DNA from: Streptomyces guryensis
GTDB taxonomy: Bacteria > Actinomycetota > Actinomycetes > Streptomycetales > Streptomycetaceae
Length of the DNA stretch: 64,000 nt
Direction of reading: 5' to 3'
NCBI RefSeq assembly: GCF_021261325.1
Contig: NZ_JAJSBI010000035.1
Location: 1-64,000 of the forward strand
The translations under genes and the position numbers were made by a program. Positions within the stretch are counted from its first letter, which is position 1; each line of letters starts with the position of its first letter. Positions 43,587-51,753 of this stretch are shown in pieces. The notes beneath the pieces were generated by a model. It was not told where the DNA came from and made no database searches. It was given only the letters and a program-made list of their open reading frames with translations.

Positions 43587-45344
43587 TCAGGCATGCCCGA
43601 GGATCCGCCGCACCGCCCCGTTCAGCAGCCCCTCGGCGTCCTCGCCGGAGGCAGCCGCCGTCGGGTGCCGGAAAGCCACGTAACCGTCCGGCCGTACCAG
43701 GAGGGCTCCCCCGTCGGCCACTTCGCTCAGACGGGCCCAGTCGCCGTACGGGTCCTCGTACTCCTGGCCGGGGCCGATGACGACGGCGGCGATCTCCAGG
43801 TCCTGGGCCTCGGCTGCCCGTACCCAGTCCGCGCCGCCGATACCGGTGATCAGGGTGAACCGGCCCTGTCCGACGGTGTCGAGGGTGGACAGGGTGCGGC
43901 TGCCCGAGGGGATCCAGGCGTGCGGGAGCTTGGCGCCGGGGCGGGAGGTGGGCTGGTGGTACAGCTCGGGGTCGCGGTCGAAGCCGGGGTCGGGGGTGCC
44001 GTCGGGGACGATGGCCGCGGAGGTGTAGCGCTGGTTGAGGTCGACGCCGTGTGCGTTGAACTCGTACACCTTGAAGGCGATCGCCTCGCGGAGCTTCGCG
44101 CGCTGCTTCTGCGCGGCCTCGGTGTCGTCCTTGCGGGCGGCGATGTTCGCCCACAGCTGCTCGGGGGTCCGCGGGGACAGTCCGTCGAGCGCCTCGAAGA
44201 CGGGGGCCGTCTCACCGATGGACTTGTTGGCCCGCGTGACGATCTGCCGGCCGATCGGGGCGCGTTCCGCGGTGTAGGTCTCCAGGAGCCTGGGCGACGC
44301 GGTGCCGTCGAGGACGAGCTTGAGCTTCCAGGCCAGGTTGTACGAGTCCTGGATGGAGGTGTTGGAGCCGAGACCGTTGGACGGCGGGTGGCGGTGCGTG
44401 GCGTCGCCGGCGCAGAACACGCGGCCGTCGGAGTAGGTCTCCGCGTACATCTCGTTGACGGTCCAGGCCGAGGACGACTTGATGGTCACCGGGATGTCGT
44501 CGTCGCCGATCAGCCGGCGTACGACGGACTCGGCGTACTCGGTGGTCAGGTCGGGGGCGCCGGCGGTGACGTCGTAGCCCCAGACGATCAGCCACTCGTT
44601 CCAGGGCCGGACGCAGCGCACCAGGCCCGCGCCGATGCCGCCGACGGTGGCGCCGGGCGCCAGCACCCAGTAGAGGGTGGAGGGGCGGTACGCGGTGTAC
44701 TTGCTCAGATCCGCGTCGAAGACGATGTTGATGCTTCCGGCGACCCCCATCTGGCCGCCCATCGGCAGCCCGGCGTCCTCGGCCACCTGGCTGCGGCCGC
44801 CGTCGGCGCCGATCAGGTACTTGGCGCGGATGGTGTACTCGTCGCCGCGCAGCCGGTCCTCGACGGTGACCGTCACGCCGAAGGCGTCCTGGACGAAGGA
44901 CTTGTAGACGGTGCTGAAGCGCAACTGCGTGCCGCGGGCGACGGCTGCGTCGATGAGCACGGGCTCCATGAGGTGCTGCGGCATGTCGCACATGCGGGTG
45001 GGGCTGGCGAGTTCGTGCGCGGCCTGTACGAGGGGGTCGTTGCCCCAGGAGCGGACCCGGCCGAGTTCCTCGCCGGCGAGGCTGGTGCAGAAGGTCGTGT
45101 TGCCCATGAGGTGCTGCGGGGTGGCTTTGGCGACGACCTCCTGTTCCACGCCGAGGTCGCGCAGCACCTCCATGGTGCGCTGGTTGGTGATGTGCGCCCG
45201 GGGCGTGTCGGCGAGGCTCGCGTAGCGGGTGACGACGATGTTCGGTACGCCGTAGGTGCTCAGGGCGAGCGCGGCCGACGCGCCCGCTGGGCCACTGCCG
45301 ACGATCAGTACGTCGGTCACGACATCGGGCTCGACGGTGTGCAC
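43587..45344 (-). CDS. FAD-dependent phenol-type monooxygenase (PHBH/TfdB family)
   Basis: 585 residues if started at GTG 45344. Dinucleotide-binding motif VLIVGSGPAGASAALALSTYG, then the DG region KYLIGADGGRSQVAEDAGLPM and the GD motif GRVFCAGDATHRHPPSNGLGSNTSIQDSYNLAWKLKLVLDG. The C-terminal thioredoxin-like domain is as in phenol and 2,4-dichlorophenol hydroxylases. It uses NAD(P)H and O2 to hydroxylate a phenol or resorcinol. An in-frame TTG at 45431 would add 29 residues (IPEFLERFP looks plausible as protein) but lies within the TGTCTC..GAGACA operator. First gene of the operon with the intradiol dioxygenase. Confidence 0.88.
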   Translation of the reverse strand: MHTVEPDVVTDVLIVGSGPAGASAALALSTYGVPNIVVTRYASLADTPRAHITNQRTMEVLRDLGVEQEVVAKATPQHLMGNTTFCTSLAGEELGRVRSWGNDPLVQAAHELASPTRMCDMPQHLMEPVLIDAAVARGTQLRFSTVYKSFVQDAFGVTVTVEDRLRGDEYTIRAKYLIGADGGRSQVAEDAGLPMGGQMGVAGSINIVFDADLSKYTAYRPSTLYWVLAPGATVGGIGAGLVRCVRPWNEWLIVWGYDVTAGAPDLTTEYAESVVRRLIGDDDIPVTIKSSSAWTVNEMYAETYSDGRVFCAGDATHRHPPSNGLGSNTSIQDSYNLAWKLKLVLDGTASPRLLETYTAERAPIGRQIVTRANKSIGETAPVFEALDGLSPRTPEQLWANIAARKDDTEAAQKQRAKLREAIAFKVYEFNAHGVDLNQRYTSAAIVPDGTPDPGFDRDPELYHQPTSRPGAKLPHAWIPSGSRTLSTLDTVGQGRFTLITGIGGADWVRAAEAQDLEIAAVVIGPGQEYEDPYGDWARLSEVADGGALLVRPDGYVAFRHPTAAASGEDAEGLLNGAVRRILGHA

Positions 45345-45423
45345 GGGGAAACGCTCCAGGAATTCCGGAATGAGGACAGGCGCCGACTGCTCATGATCAT
45401 GTGGGGAGACGCGCGAAGCCGGG

Positions 45424-45440
45424 TGTCTCAATACGAGACA
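45424..45440. promoter_or_regulatory. Operator TGTCTC-N5-GAGACA of the aromatic operon
   Basis: An exact inverted repeat in the divergent region between the monooxygenase and the GAF/Fis activator, about 26 bp from the activator -35. It is the natural binding site for that activator. Confidence 0.65.
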
Positions 45441-45465
45441 GTTCCTGGGCCGGCACCACGGGTCG

Positions 45466-45493
45466 TTGCGCGTTCAACCGTCCCCGATAGGGT
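45466..45493 (+). promoter_or_regulatory. Promoter of the GAF/Fis activator gene
   Basis: TTGCGC (45466-45471), a 16-base spacer and TAGGGT (45488-45493). Transcription would start near 45500, at most a few bases before the GTG at 45504, so the message is probably leaderless. Confidence 0.6.
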
Positions 45494-45503
45494 GAGCCGT
45501 GCC

Positions 45504-47306
45504 GTGACCACCGCAGAACGCCCCGCCGTCCACCCTGCTCTCGCCTCGCTGCGCAGGGCCCGCGAGCTGTTCCTGCTGGGGCGGCAGCTGCCGGACGGGG
45601 TGCCGGAGGACGTCGTCGCCGCCTGGAAGCGAGCCCGTTTCCTCGGCGTGCGGCACGACACGAAGCCCCCGGGGCCGGAGGTGCCCCGCCCGTCCGTACG
45701 GGCGCCGGAGCCTCCTCTGCTCACCGCGGCGCGGCCCGTGCTCGAACGGATCGCCCCCGCGCTCGGCACCGGGCAGACCTCGTTGGTGCTGACGGACGAG
45801 CGGCTGCGGGTGCTGTGGGCAGCCGGGCTCGCGCCCGGCGACCCCTGCCACGACCTCTCCGAACAGGTCGTCGGCCACAACAGCGCGGTCCTCGCGCTGC
45901 ACACCCGGCGCCGTGCCGAGGTGCACGGCCCCGAGCACTTCCTCGACCTGTGGCAGGACGTCTCCGCGGTCAGTGTGCCGGTGCGGGAGACGGAGACGGG
46001 ACGGGTGCTGGGCACGGTGACCGTCTCCTGCGGACTGTGCGCCGAGTGCGGGCCGCATCCGGGCGCCCCGCTGGCCGAGGCCACGGCGGTCGCCGTCGAG
46101 GCGGAACTCCTGTCCCGGTCGCGGGCGGCCGAACGGGTGCTGCTGGACGCGTACTTGAAAGCCGCGGGCGAGCTGGGGCGCGCCGTGGTCGCCCTCGACG
46201 GTCGTAACCGGCTCGTCAGTGAGGCGGCCGGACAGCTGCTGTCGCCGGAGGCGCTGGAGGTGCTGGAGCGGGAGGTGGTGGCCCTGCTGCGGGAGGGGGG
46301 CCGTCGCCGTGGCGCGCAGGAGGAGCCCGACTCGGCCTCCGGTGCCGTCGGCGGATCCGAGGCGTCGACAGCTCCGGCGTCTTCGGTCTCGTACCGCCTC
46401 CGGCTTCCGGTCGGGACGGGGTGTACGGCGATGCTCATCCCTGTGCCACACGAGGGCTCGGTCGTCGGGGCGGTTGCCGTGCTTGAGCCGGTGGGGAACA
46501 CGGGGGCGGCCCCCACCGCGCGACCCGCGGTGGGTCTGGCCGGCCGTTCGGCGCCGTGGCGGCATGCGGTCGGCCGCGCGGTCGAGCTGGCCGCAACCCC
46601 CGAGCCGCTGCTACTCGTCGGCGAGCGCGGCACGGGGAAGACCTCGCTCGCACGGCACCTCGCACAGCAACATCTGGTGACCATGGACGCGGCCGAGGGT
46701 GAACTTACCCTTCAGGGCGACGAGTTGGCGGGCGGCCGCCCTCTGCTCGTCCGGCATGTCGAGCGTCTCACGCAGCCCGGCACGGCGATCCTCAACTCGC
46801 TGCTCGAATCGCACCCGGGCGCGCGTCTGCTGGTCACCTACACGCCCGGAGTGCCGCCGGGGCCGTGTCTCCAACGGCTCCTGGACGCCCTGGCCGCACG
46901 CTCGGTCACCCTGCCCGCGCTACGGGAACGGCCCGACGACATCAGAGAGCTGCTCACCGCCCTGGCTCCCCGCCCGGCGCCGGGGCGGCCCCCGCTCACC
47001 TGGACGCTGGACGCGTTGCGTGCTCTGGAACAGCATCCGTGGCCCGGCAATGTCACCGAACTCGCCCATCTGGTACGGGCGTTGGCCGAGCAGCGGCGTG
47101 CGGCCGGCCCGGTCCGGCGCAGCGAGCTGCCGGACCCCGTGCGCGAGGGCCCCGCCAAACGGCAGCTGAGCCCGATGGAGCACGCCGAGCGCGCCGCCAT
47201 CCTGGAGGCCCTGCGCCTGCACGGCGGCAACAAGGCCCGGGCAGCGGCGGCCCTGGGCATCGCCCGCGCCACGCTGTACCGGAAGCTGCGGGGTTACCGA
47301 GACTGA
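45504..47306 (+). CDS. GAF-domain Fis-type activator with degenerate AAA+ module (AcoR-like)
   Basis: 600 residues. An N-terminal GAF-like sensor (LVLTDERLRVLWAAGLAPGDPCHDLSEQVVGHNSAVLALHTRRRAEVHGPEHFLDLWQDVSAVSVPVRE) is followed by a PAS-like region. A shortened AAA+ module keeps Walker A (VGERGTGKTSLARHL) but shows no GAFTGA sigma-54 loop. The end is a Fis-type HTH (HAERAAILEALRLHGGNKARAAAALGIARATLYRKLRGY). Actinobacteria lack sigma-54, so such proteins must activate with the usual sigma factor. Divergent from the phenol monooxygenase operon across TGTCTC-N5-GAGACA, hence its likely regulator. Confidence 0.88.
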   Translation: MTTAERPAVHPALASLRRARELFLLGRQLPDGVPEDVVAAWKRARFLGVRHDTKPPGPEVPRPSVRAPEPPLLTAARPVLERIAPALGTGQTSLVLTDERLRVLWAAGLAPGDPCHDLSEQVVGHNSAVLALHTRRRAEVHGPEHFLDLWQDVSAVSVPVRETETGRVLGTVTVSCGLCAECGPHPGAPLAEATAVAVEAELLSRSRAAERVLLDAYLKAAGELGRAVVALDGRNRLVSEAAGQLLSPEALEVLEREVVALLREGGRRRGAQEEPDSASGAVGGSEASTAPASSVSYRLRLPVGTGCTAMLIPVPHEGSVVGAVAVLEPVGNTGAAPTARPAVGLAGRSAPWRHAVGRAVELAATPEPLLLVGERGTGKTSLARHLAQQHLVTMDAAEGELTLQGDELAGGRPLLVRHVERLTQPGTAILNSLLESHPGARLLVTYTPGVPPGPCLQRLLDALAARSVTLPALRERPDDIRELLTALAPRPAPGRPPLTWTLDALRALEQHPWPGNVTELAHLVRALAEQRRAAGPVRRSELPDPVREGPAKRQLSPMEHAERAAILEALRLHGGNKARAAAALGIARATLYRKLRGYRD

Positions 47307-47426
47307 CCTCGGCATCGGCGGCCGACCCCTGTCTGGCCGGAAAGGCCTTGTACAACGGCGGAGTTCTGCTCGATAGCCTGTTGCCACCATGCGGGGCCCG
47401 CGAGTCCGTCGAAGTGAGGTCGTGCC

Positions 47427-48602
47427 GTGAGAGCGATCGTCGTGGGAGCGGGTATCGGGGGACTCGCCGCGACACTGAGTCTGCGCCGCGCCGGGCACGA
47501 GGTCACGCTCCTCGAACAGTCACCGCAGTTCACCGAGGCCGGCGCCGGGATCCAGCTCGCCCCCAACGCCACCCGCGAACTGCGCCGGCTGGATCTGCTC
47601 GACGCGGTCGCCGCACGGTCCGCCCGCCCTGCCGCCGCCAGTTTCCGCACCTGGTCCGACGGGGCCGAGATCTGCAGCTACGCGCTGGGCCACGAGGTCG
47701 AGGACGCGTTCGGGGCGCCGTATCTGCAGGTCCACCGGACCGATCTGCGCGATGCCCTGGCCGCCGCCGTGCCGGACGGGTCGGTGCGGCTGAACAGCCT
47801 GGTCGTGGGAACCGACCAGGACGACAGGAGCGCGTATGTGACGACCGCGAACGGCGAACGCCTGGGTGCGGACCTGGTCGTGGCCGCGGACGGCATCCGG
47901 TCCGCGGCCCGCCAGTGGCTCTTCGGCGCGGACCAGGCCGTCTTCTCGAAGACTGCCGCCTATCGGGCGCTGCTCCCGGTCGAGGAGGTGGCCGATCTCG
48001 GCCTGCCGGACACCGGGGTGTGGCTGGGGCCGGGGCGGCACTTCGTCCACTACTGGGTGCGCCGGGGCGAACTCCTCAACGTGGTCGCCGTGTTCGGCAC
48101 GGAGGTCGCCGCCCAGGAGTCGTGGACCGCGCAGGCCGAGCCGGGAGAGCAGTTGCGCGCGTTCGAAGGCTGGGACTCCCGGGTGCGCAGCGTCCTGGAA
48201 CGCGCGGGGCAGGTCTTCCGCTGGAGCATCTACACGCGCACCCCGCTCACGCGGTGGCACATCGGCCGGGTGACGCTGCTGGGCGACGGTGCCCATGCGA
48301 TGGTGCCCTTCCAGGCCCAGGGCGCGGCGCAGGCGATCCTGGACGCGGCCGTGCTCGGCGACTGTCTCACCAAGGCGGGGCCCGCCGACGTACCCGACGC
48401 CCTCGACCGGTATGTGCGCCGGCGCCTGGCGGCCGCCACGAGCATGCAGGGCCGTTCCGCGGTGGCGGGCGAGGAGTTCCACCTGCCGGACGGGCCCGAG
48501 ACCGAGGCGCGCAACGCCCGCATGGCGGCGCACGCGGCCGAGCACAGGTTCATGCCCGTGGCGACCGCGTGGGGGGTCGACCTGCTCGACGAGCAGCCCT
48601 GA
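47427..48602 (+). CDS. FAD-dependent aromatic monooxygenase (salicylate/3-hydroxybenzoate 6-hydroxylase type)
   Basis: 391 residues. FAD motif AIVVGAGIGGLAATLSLRRAGHEVTLLEQSPQFTEAGAGIQLAPNATRELRRLDLLD, DG motif LVVAADGIRSAARQWLFG and GD motif GRVTLLGDGAHAMVPFQAQGAAQAILDAAVLGDCL are as in group A hydroxylases of the salicylate-hydroxylase and 3HB6H branch. It would hydroxylate a hydroxybenzoate with NAD(P)H and O2. GTG at 47427. It lies 120 bp behind the activator gene on the same strand. Whether it belongs to the same pathway as the operon at 42-45 kb is unclear. Confidence 0.88.
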   Translation: MRAIVVGAGIGGLAATLSLRRAGHEVTLLEQSPQFTEAGAGIQLAPNATRELRRLDLLDAVAARSARPAAASFRTWSDGAEICSYALGHEVEDAFGAPYLQVHRTDLRDALAAAVPDGSVRLNSLVVGTDQDDRSAYVTTANGERLGADLVVAADGIRSAARQWLFGADQAVFSKTAAYRALLPVEEVADLGLPDTGVWLGPGRHFVHYWVRRGELLNVVAVFGTEVAAQESWTAQAEPGEQLRAFEGWDSRVRSVLERAGQVFRWSIYTRTPLTRWHIGRVTLLGDGAHAMVPFQAQGAAQAILDAAVLGDCLTKAGPADVPDALDRYVRRRLAAATSMQGRSAVAGEEFHLPDGPETEARNARMAAHAAEHRFMPVATAWGVDLLDEQP

Positions 48603-48625
48603 CAGCACGACGAACGTCCACCGCG

Positions 48626-50104
48626 TCAGTCCACGGGCCACGTGTGCGCGGGCGCGTTCAGGTGCATATAGTCCATGTACGTGGTGGTCATCCGGCGCAG
48701 CGCCTCCTGACGGTCCAGGACGCCGGTCTTCTCCAGGTGGTGCACCGTCTCCGCCTGCCACGGGGCGCCGTTGCGGGCCGTGACGCAGCGCTGCTCGATG
48801 ATGCCGAGCAGGGGTTCGCGCCAGGTCGCGTCCATGCCGGCCAGTTCGAGGCCGCGATGGGCCAGCGGCAGCAGGCGCCGCAACACCAGTTCCGTGACCG
48901 GTACTTCGCCAACGCCGGGCCAGTACAGGCGGGCGTCGATGCCGTCGCGGGCGGCGGCGTGCAGGTTCTCCTCGGCGACCGCGAAGGACATCCGCGTCCA
49001 CACCGGCCGGTCCTCGTCGACCAGGGCGCGGGTCAGACCGTAGTAGAGCGCGCCGTTGGCGATGATGTCGGCCACGGTGGGGCCCGCGGGCAGGACGCGG
49101 TTCTCGATGCGCAGATGCGGTCCGCTCTCGGTGACGGCGTACACGGGGCGGTTCCAGCGGTAGATCGTGCCGTTGTGCAGGGTCAGTTCGCCCAGTTGGG
49201 GGACGCCGCCGCTGTCGAGCGTCGCCTGCGGGTCCTCGTCGTCGCACAGCGGCAGCAGGGCCGGGAAGTAGCGCACGTTCTCCTCGAAGAGGTCGAAGAC
49301 GCTGGTGATCCACCGCTCTCCGAACCACACCCGCGGCCGTACGCCCTGGGCCTTGATCTCCTGCGGGCGGGTGTCGGTGGCCTGCTCGAACAGGGGAATG
49401 CGGGTCTCGCGCCACAGCTCCCGACCGAAGAGGAAGGGGGAGTTCGCGGCCAGGGCGATCTGTACGCCGGCGATGGCCTGGGCAGCGTTCCAGTAGGGCG
49501 CGAACTCCTTCGGGGCGACCTGCAGATGGAACTGGGTGCTGGTGCAGGCGGCCTCGGGGGTGATGGCGTCGGCGTACATGGACAGGCGCTCCACGCCGTC
49601 CACCCGGATCCGCAGGTCCTCGCCGCGTGCCGCGAAGATCTGCTCGTTGAGGAGCTTGTACCGCGGGTCGCCGGACAGGGCGGACTCACCCACGTCCGAC
49701 TCACCCAGCGTCGGCAGAATGCCGATCATGATCATGTGTGCGCCCAGCGCCGAGGCGCGTTCCTCGGCGTGGTTGAGGGCGTCGCGGATCTCCTGCTCCC
49801 AGGCACCGGGGCCGCCGGCGGTCAGCCGCCGGGGCGGGATGTTGATCTCCAGGTTGAAGCGGCCGAGCTCGCTCGACCAGGCGGGGTCGGCGATGGCCTG
49901 GAGGACCTCGGTGTTCCGCATGGCGGGCCGTCCGTCGCCGTCCACCAGGTTGAGCTCGATCTCCAGACCGACCTGGGGGCGCTCGCTCTCGAAGCCCGAC
50001 TCTCGCAGCATCTGCGCCAGCACGTCGAGACAGGTGTGCATCTTGTCCCGGTAGCGACGGCGGTCCTCCCGCGTGAACACCAGGGCGGGTACGTCACGTC
50101 CCAT
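48626..50104 (-). CDS. Glutamate-cysteine ligase family 2 (GCS2) protein
   Basis: 492 residues. GCS2 signature: RPQVGLEIELNLVDGDGRPAMRNTEVLQAI, LGRFNLEINIPPRRL (substrate and metal Glu residues), STQFHLQVAPKEFAPYWNAAQAIAGVQIALAANSPFLFGRELWRETRIPLFEQATD and the late GPHLRIENRVLPAGPTVADIIANGALYYGL. The fold joins glutamate to an amine with ATP. Such ligases include EgtA (ergothioneine) and YbdK-like carboxylate-amine ligases; no egtB-E genes are nearby, so the product is open. ATG at 50104 with GGGAGGG upstream. Convergent with the flavin monooxygenase gene. Confidence 0.85.
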   Translation of the reverse strand: MGRDVPALVFTREDRRRYRDKMHTCLDVLAQMLRESGFESERPQVGLEIELNLVDGDGRPAMRNTEVLQAIADPAWSSELGRFNLEINIPPRRLTAGGPGAWEQEIRDALNHAEERASALGAHMIMIGILPTLGESDVGESALSGDPRYKLLNEQIFAARGEDLRIRVDGVERLSMYADAITPEAACTSTQFHLQVAPKEFAPYWNAAQAIAGVQIALAANSPFLFGRELWRETRIPLFEQATDTRPQEIKAQGVRPRVWFGERWITSVFDLFEENVRYFPALLPLCDDEDPQATLDSGGVPQLGELTLHNGTIYRWNRPVYAVTESGPHLRIENRVLPAGPTVADIIANGALYYGLTRALVDEDRPVWTRMSFAVAEENLHAAARDGIDARLYWPGVGEVPVTELVLRRLLPLAHRGLELAGMDATWREPLLGIIEQRCVTARNGAPWQAETVHHLEKTGVLDRQEALRRMTTTYMDYMHLNAPAHTWPVD

Positions 50105-50276
50105 CGGGCCCTCCCGAGTCCCCTCGGCGGATACCTCTCGTCCCAGCGTCCCACCTCGACCGGGTCCGGCACAGTCGGCGATGCGCCGATGACAGGAGGT
50201 GCTCGGGGGTACGACAGAGGGTGAATGGCTCGGTGGCTGTGCTGAACTCGGTGGACACCGCGAGGAGGCATGGCCC

Positions 50277-50618
50277 ATGAGCAGACCGCAGTCCGAGTTC
50301 CACCGGCCCGAGGCGCCCTGGCGGCGGCCGCCCGGGGCGTCCGACGGCGTGTGGGAGCAGGTCCTGGCCGAGGATCGGGAAACCGGGGACGCCACCGTGC
50401 TGCAGCGGTACGAGCCGGGGACGGACACCAGCGCGCAGGGCAGCGTCCGGCACGACTACTTCGAGGAGGTGTACATCGTCGACGGCTCCCTGACCGACCT
50501 GAGCCTCGGCGAGACCTTCACCGCGGGGATGTACGCGTACCGGCACCCCGGAACGCAGCACGGGCCGTGGACGAGCGCGGAGGGCGTGCTGATGCTCGTC
50601 AGACGAGGGCCTGCCTGA
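50277..50618 (+). CDS. Cupin-domain protein
   Basis: 113 residues: WEQVLAEDRETGDATVLQRYEPGTDTSAQGSVRHDYFEEVYIVDGSLTDLSLGETFTAGMYAYRHPGTQHGPWTSAEGVLMLVRRG. The metal-binding pattern D/H-x-x-E-E-V-Y-I-V-D-G and P-G-T-x-H-G-P is the small ChrR/acetylacetone-dioxygenase-like cupin. ATG at 50277 with GAGGAGG upstream. Divergent from the GCS2 gene; the 172 bp between them holds both promoters. It could be a small dioxygenase or isomerase; the substrate is unknown. Confidence 0.85.
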   Translation: MSRPQSEFHRPEAPWRRPPGASDGVWEQVLAEDRETGDATVLQRYEPGTDTSAQGSVRHDYFEEVYIVDGSLTDLSLGETFTAGMYAYRHPGTQHGPWTSAEGVLMLVRRGPA

Positions 50619-50646
50619 GGCCGGCGAGACGCCGGTCCACCGGCAA

Positions 50647-50656
50647 AAAACGTTTT
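50647..50656. promoter_or_regulatory. LacI operator AAAACGTTTT before the lacI gene of the glycan locus
   Basis: A perfect 10-bp palindrome in the context CAAAAAACGTTTTAG, 45 bp upstream of the LacI start. The same core occurs at 55743-55752 upstream of the GH106-like gene, which marks both as targets of this regulator. Confidence 0.8.
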
Positions 50657-50700
50657 AGTCACCGCCGGGGTAGACTTGCGTCGCCCATAAGGACCACGTC

Positions 50701-51753
50701 GTGCCTGGTCGCACGGCTGTCACAGCGAGGGGGGTGGACGCCATTCCGGTTCGCCCCGCCCGGATCCAGGACGTCGCAGCCGCCGCCGGAGTCTCGGTGT
50801 CGACGGTGTCCAACGTGCTGAACCGCCCGGAGCGCGTCAACGCGCGCACCGCCGAGCGGGTCCGCGACGCGGTCGCGGCGCTCGACTACGTGCCCCATCC
50901 GGGCGCCGCGGGACTGCGCACGGGTCACACGTCCTCGATCGGCCTGGTCCTGCCCGACGTGACCAACTCCTTCTACGCGCGCATCGCACGGGGCGCCGCC
51001 GACGCCGCGTACGACCACGGCTATGCCCTCGTCCTCTGCCACAGCGGGGACGCCCCGGAGCGCGAGCAGGGCTACTTCACCATGCTCGTCGAACAGCGGG
51101 CCGTCGGCGCCGTGGTCGTCCCGCTCAGCGCCGACCCCACCCGGCTCACCCGGCTGCGCGAGCGCGGCATTCCCCTGGTGCTGGCGGACCGCGCCATGCC
51201 CGCCCAGGACGGCTGCTCCGTCTCCGTCGACGACATCGCGGGCGGCCGTATCGCCGTGCAGCACCTCCTGGGCTGCGGGGCCCGCGACATCGTCGTGGTG
51301 AACGGCGAACGGTCGATACGGCAGTGCACCGACCGCTACCAGGGCGCCCGGCAGGCCGTCCGCACCCGGCGCGAGGCGCGGCTGGGCCAGGTGGTCGCCG
51401 AGGAGATGACGGTGGCGTACGGCATGGAGATCGCCCGTGGACTGGACGACCTGCCCGACGGTGTCTTCTGCACGAACGACTTCCTTGCCGCGGGGCTGTG
51501 CCGGGGCCTTGCCGAGCGGGGTGTGAAGGTGCCCGAGGACGTGCAGGTGGTGGGTTACGGGGACCTCGACATCGCCAGCTTCGTGGGGACGACCCTGACG
51601 ACGGTCCGGCAGCCCGTCGAGGATCTCGGCCGGGCCGCCGTGGAGATGCTGCTCGACGAGGTGGAGGCCCGCGCCGAACACGCCCACGAGGCAAGGGTGT
51701 TCGCGCCCGGGCTCGTCCTGCGGGACTCCACCCTGTCACTCGCCGCCGGCTGA
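50701..51753 (+). CDS. LacI-family transcriptional regulator (glycan locus)
   Basis: 350 residues from GTG 50701 (AAGGA upstream; GTG 50734 is an alternative). LacI HTH: PARIQDVAAAAGVSVSTVSNVLNRPERVNARTAERVRDAVAALDYVPHPGAAGLRTG. Sensor: IGLVLPDVTNSFYARIARGAADAAYDHGYALVLCHS, DRAMPAQDGCSVSVDDIAGGRIAVQHLL, FCTNDFLAAGLCRGLAERGVKVPEDVQVVGYGDLDIA and TTLTTVRQPVEDLGRAAVEMLL. The 3' end overlaps the convergent GH106-like gene by 18 bp. AAAACGTTTT sites at its own promoter and before the GH106-like gene indicate autorepression and control of the glycan locus. Confidence 0.92.
   Translation: MPGRTAVTARGVDAIPVRPARIQDVAAAAGVSVSTVSNVLNRPERVNARTAERVRDAVAALDYVPHPGAAGLRTGHTSSIGLVLPDVTNSFYARIARGAADAAYDHGYALVLCHSGDAPEREQGYFTMLVEQRAVGAVVVPLSADPTRLTRLRERGIPLVLADRAMPAQDGCSVSVDDIAGGRIAVQHLLGCGARDIVVVNGERSIRQCTDRYQGARQAVRTRREARLGQVVAEEMTVAYGMEIARGLDDLPDGVFCTNDFLAAGLCRGLAERGVKVPEDVQVVGYGDLDIASFVGTTLTTVRQPVEDLGRAAVEMLLDEVEARAEHAHEARVFAPGLVLRDSTLSLAAG

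Noticed and set aside
43467..45503. Long N-terminal extension of the GAF/Fis activator frame
   Set aside because: It runs antisense through the monooxygenase gene, and a promoter with a GTG start at 45504 explains the real gene.
50630..50643. GCCGGTCCACCGGC followed by six A as a terminator of the cupin gene
   Set aside because: In the gene direction the run is A, not T, and the 2-base loop is too small; the A run belongs to the LacI operator.
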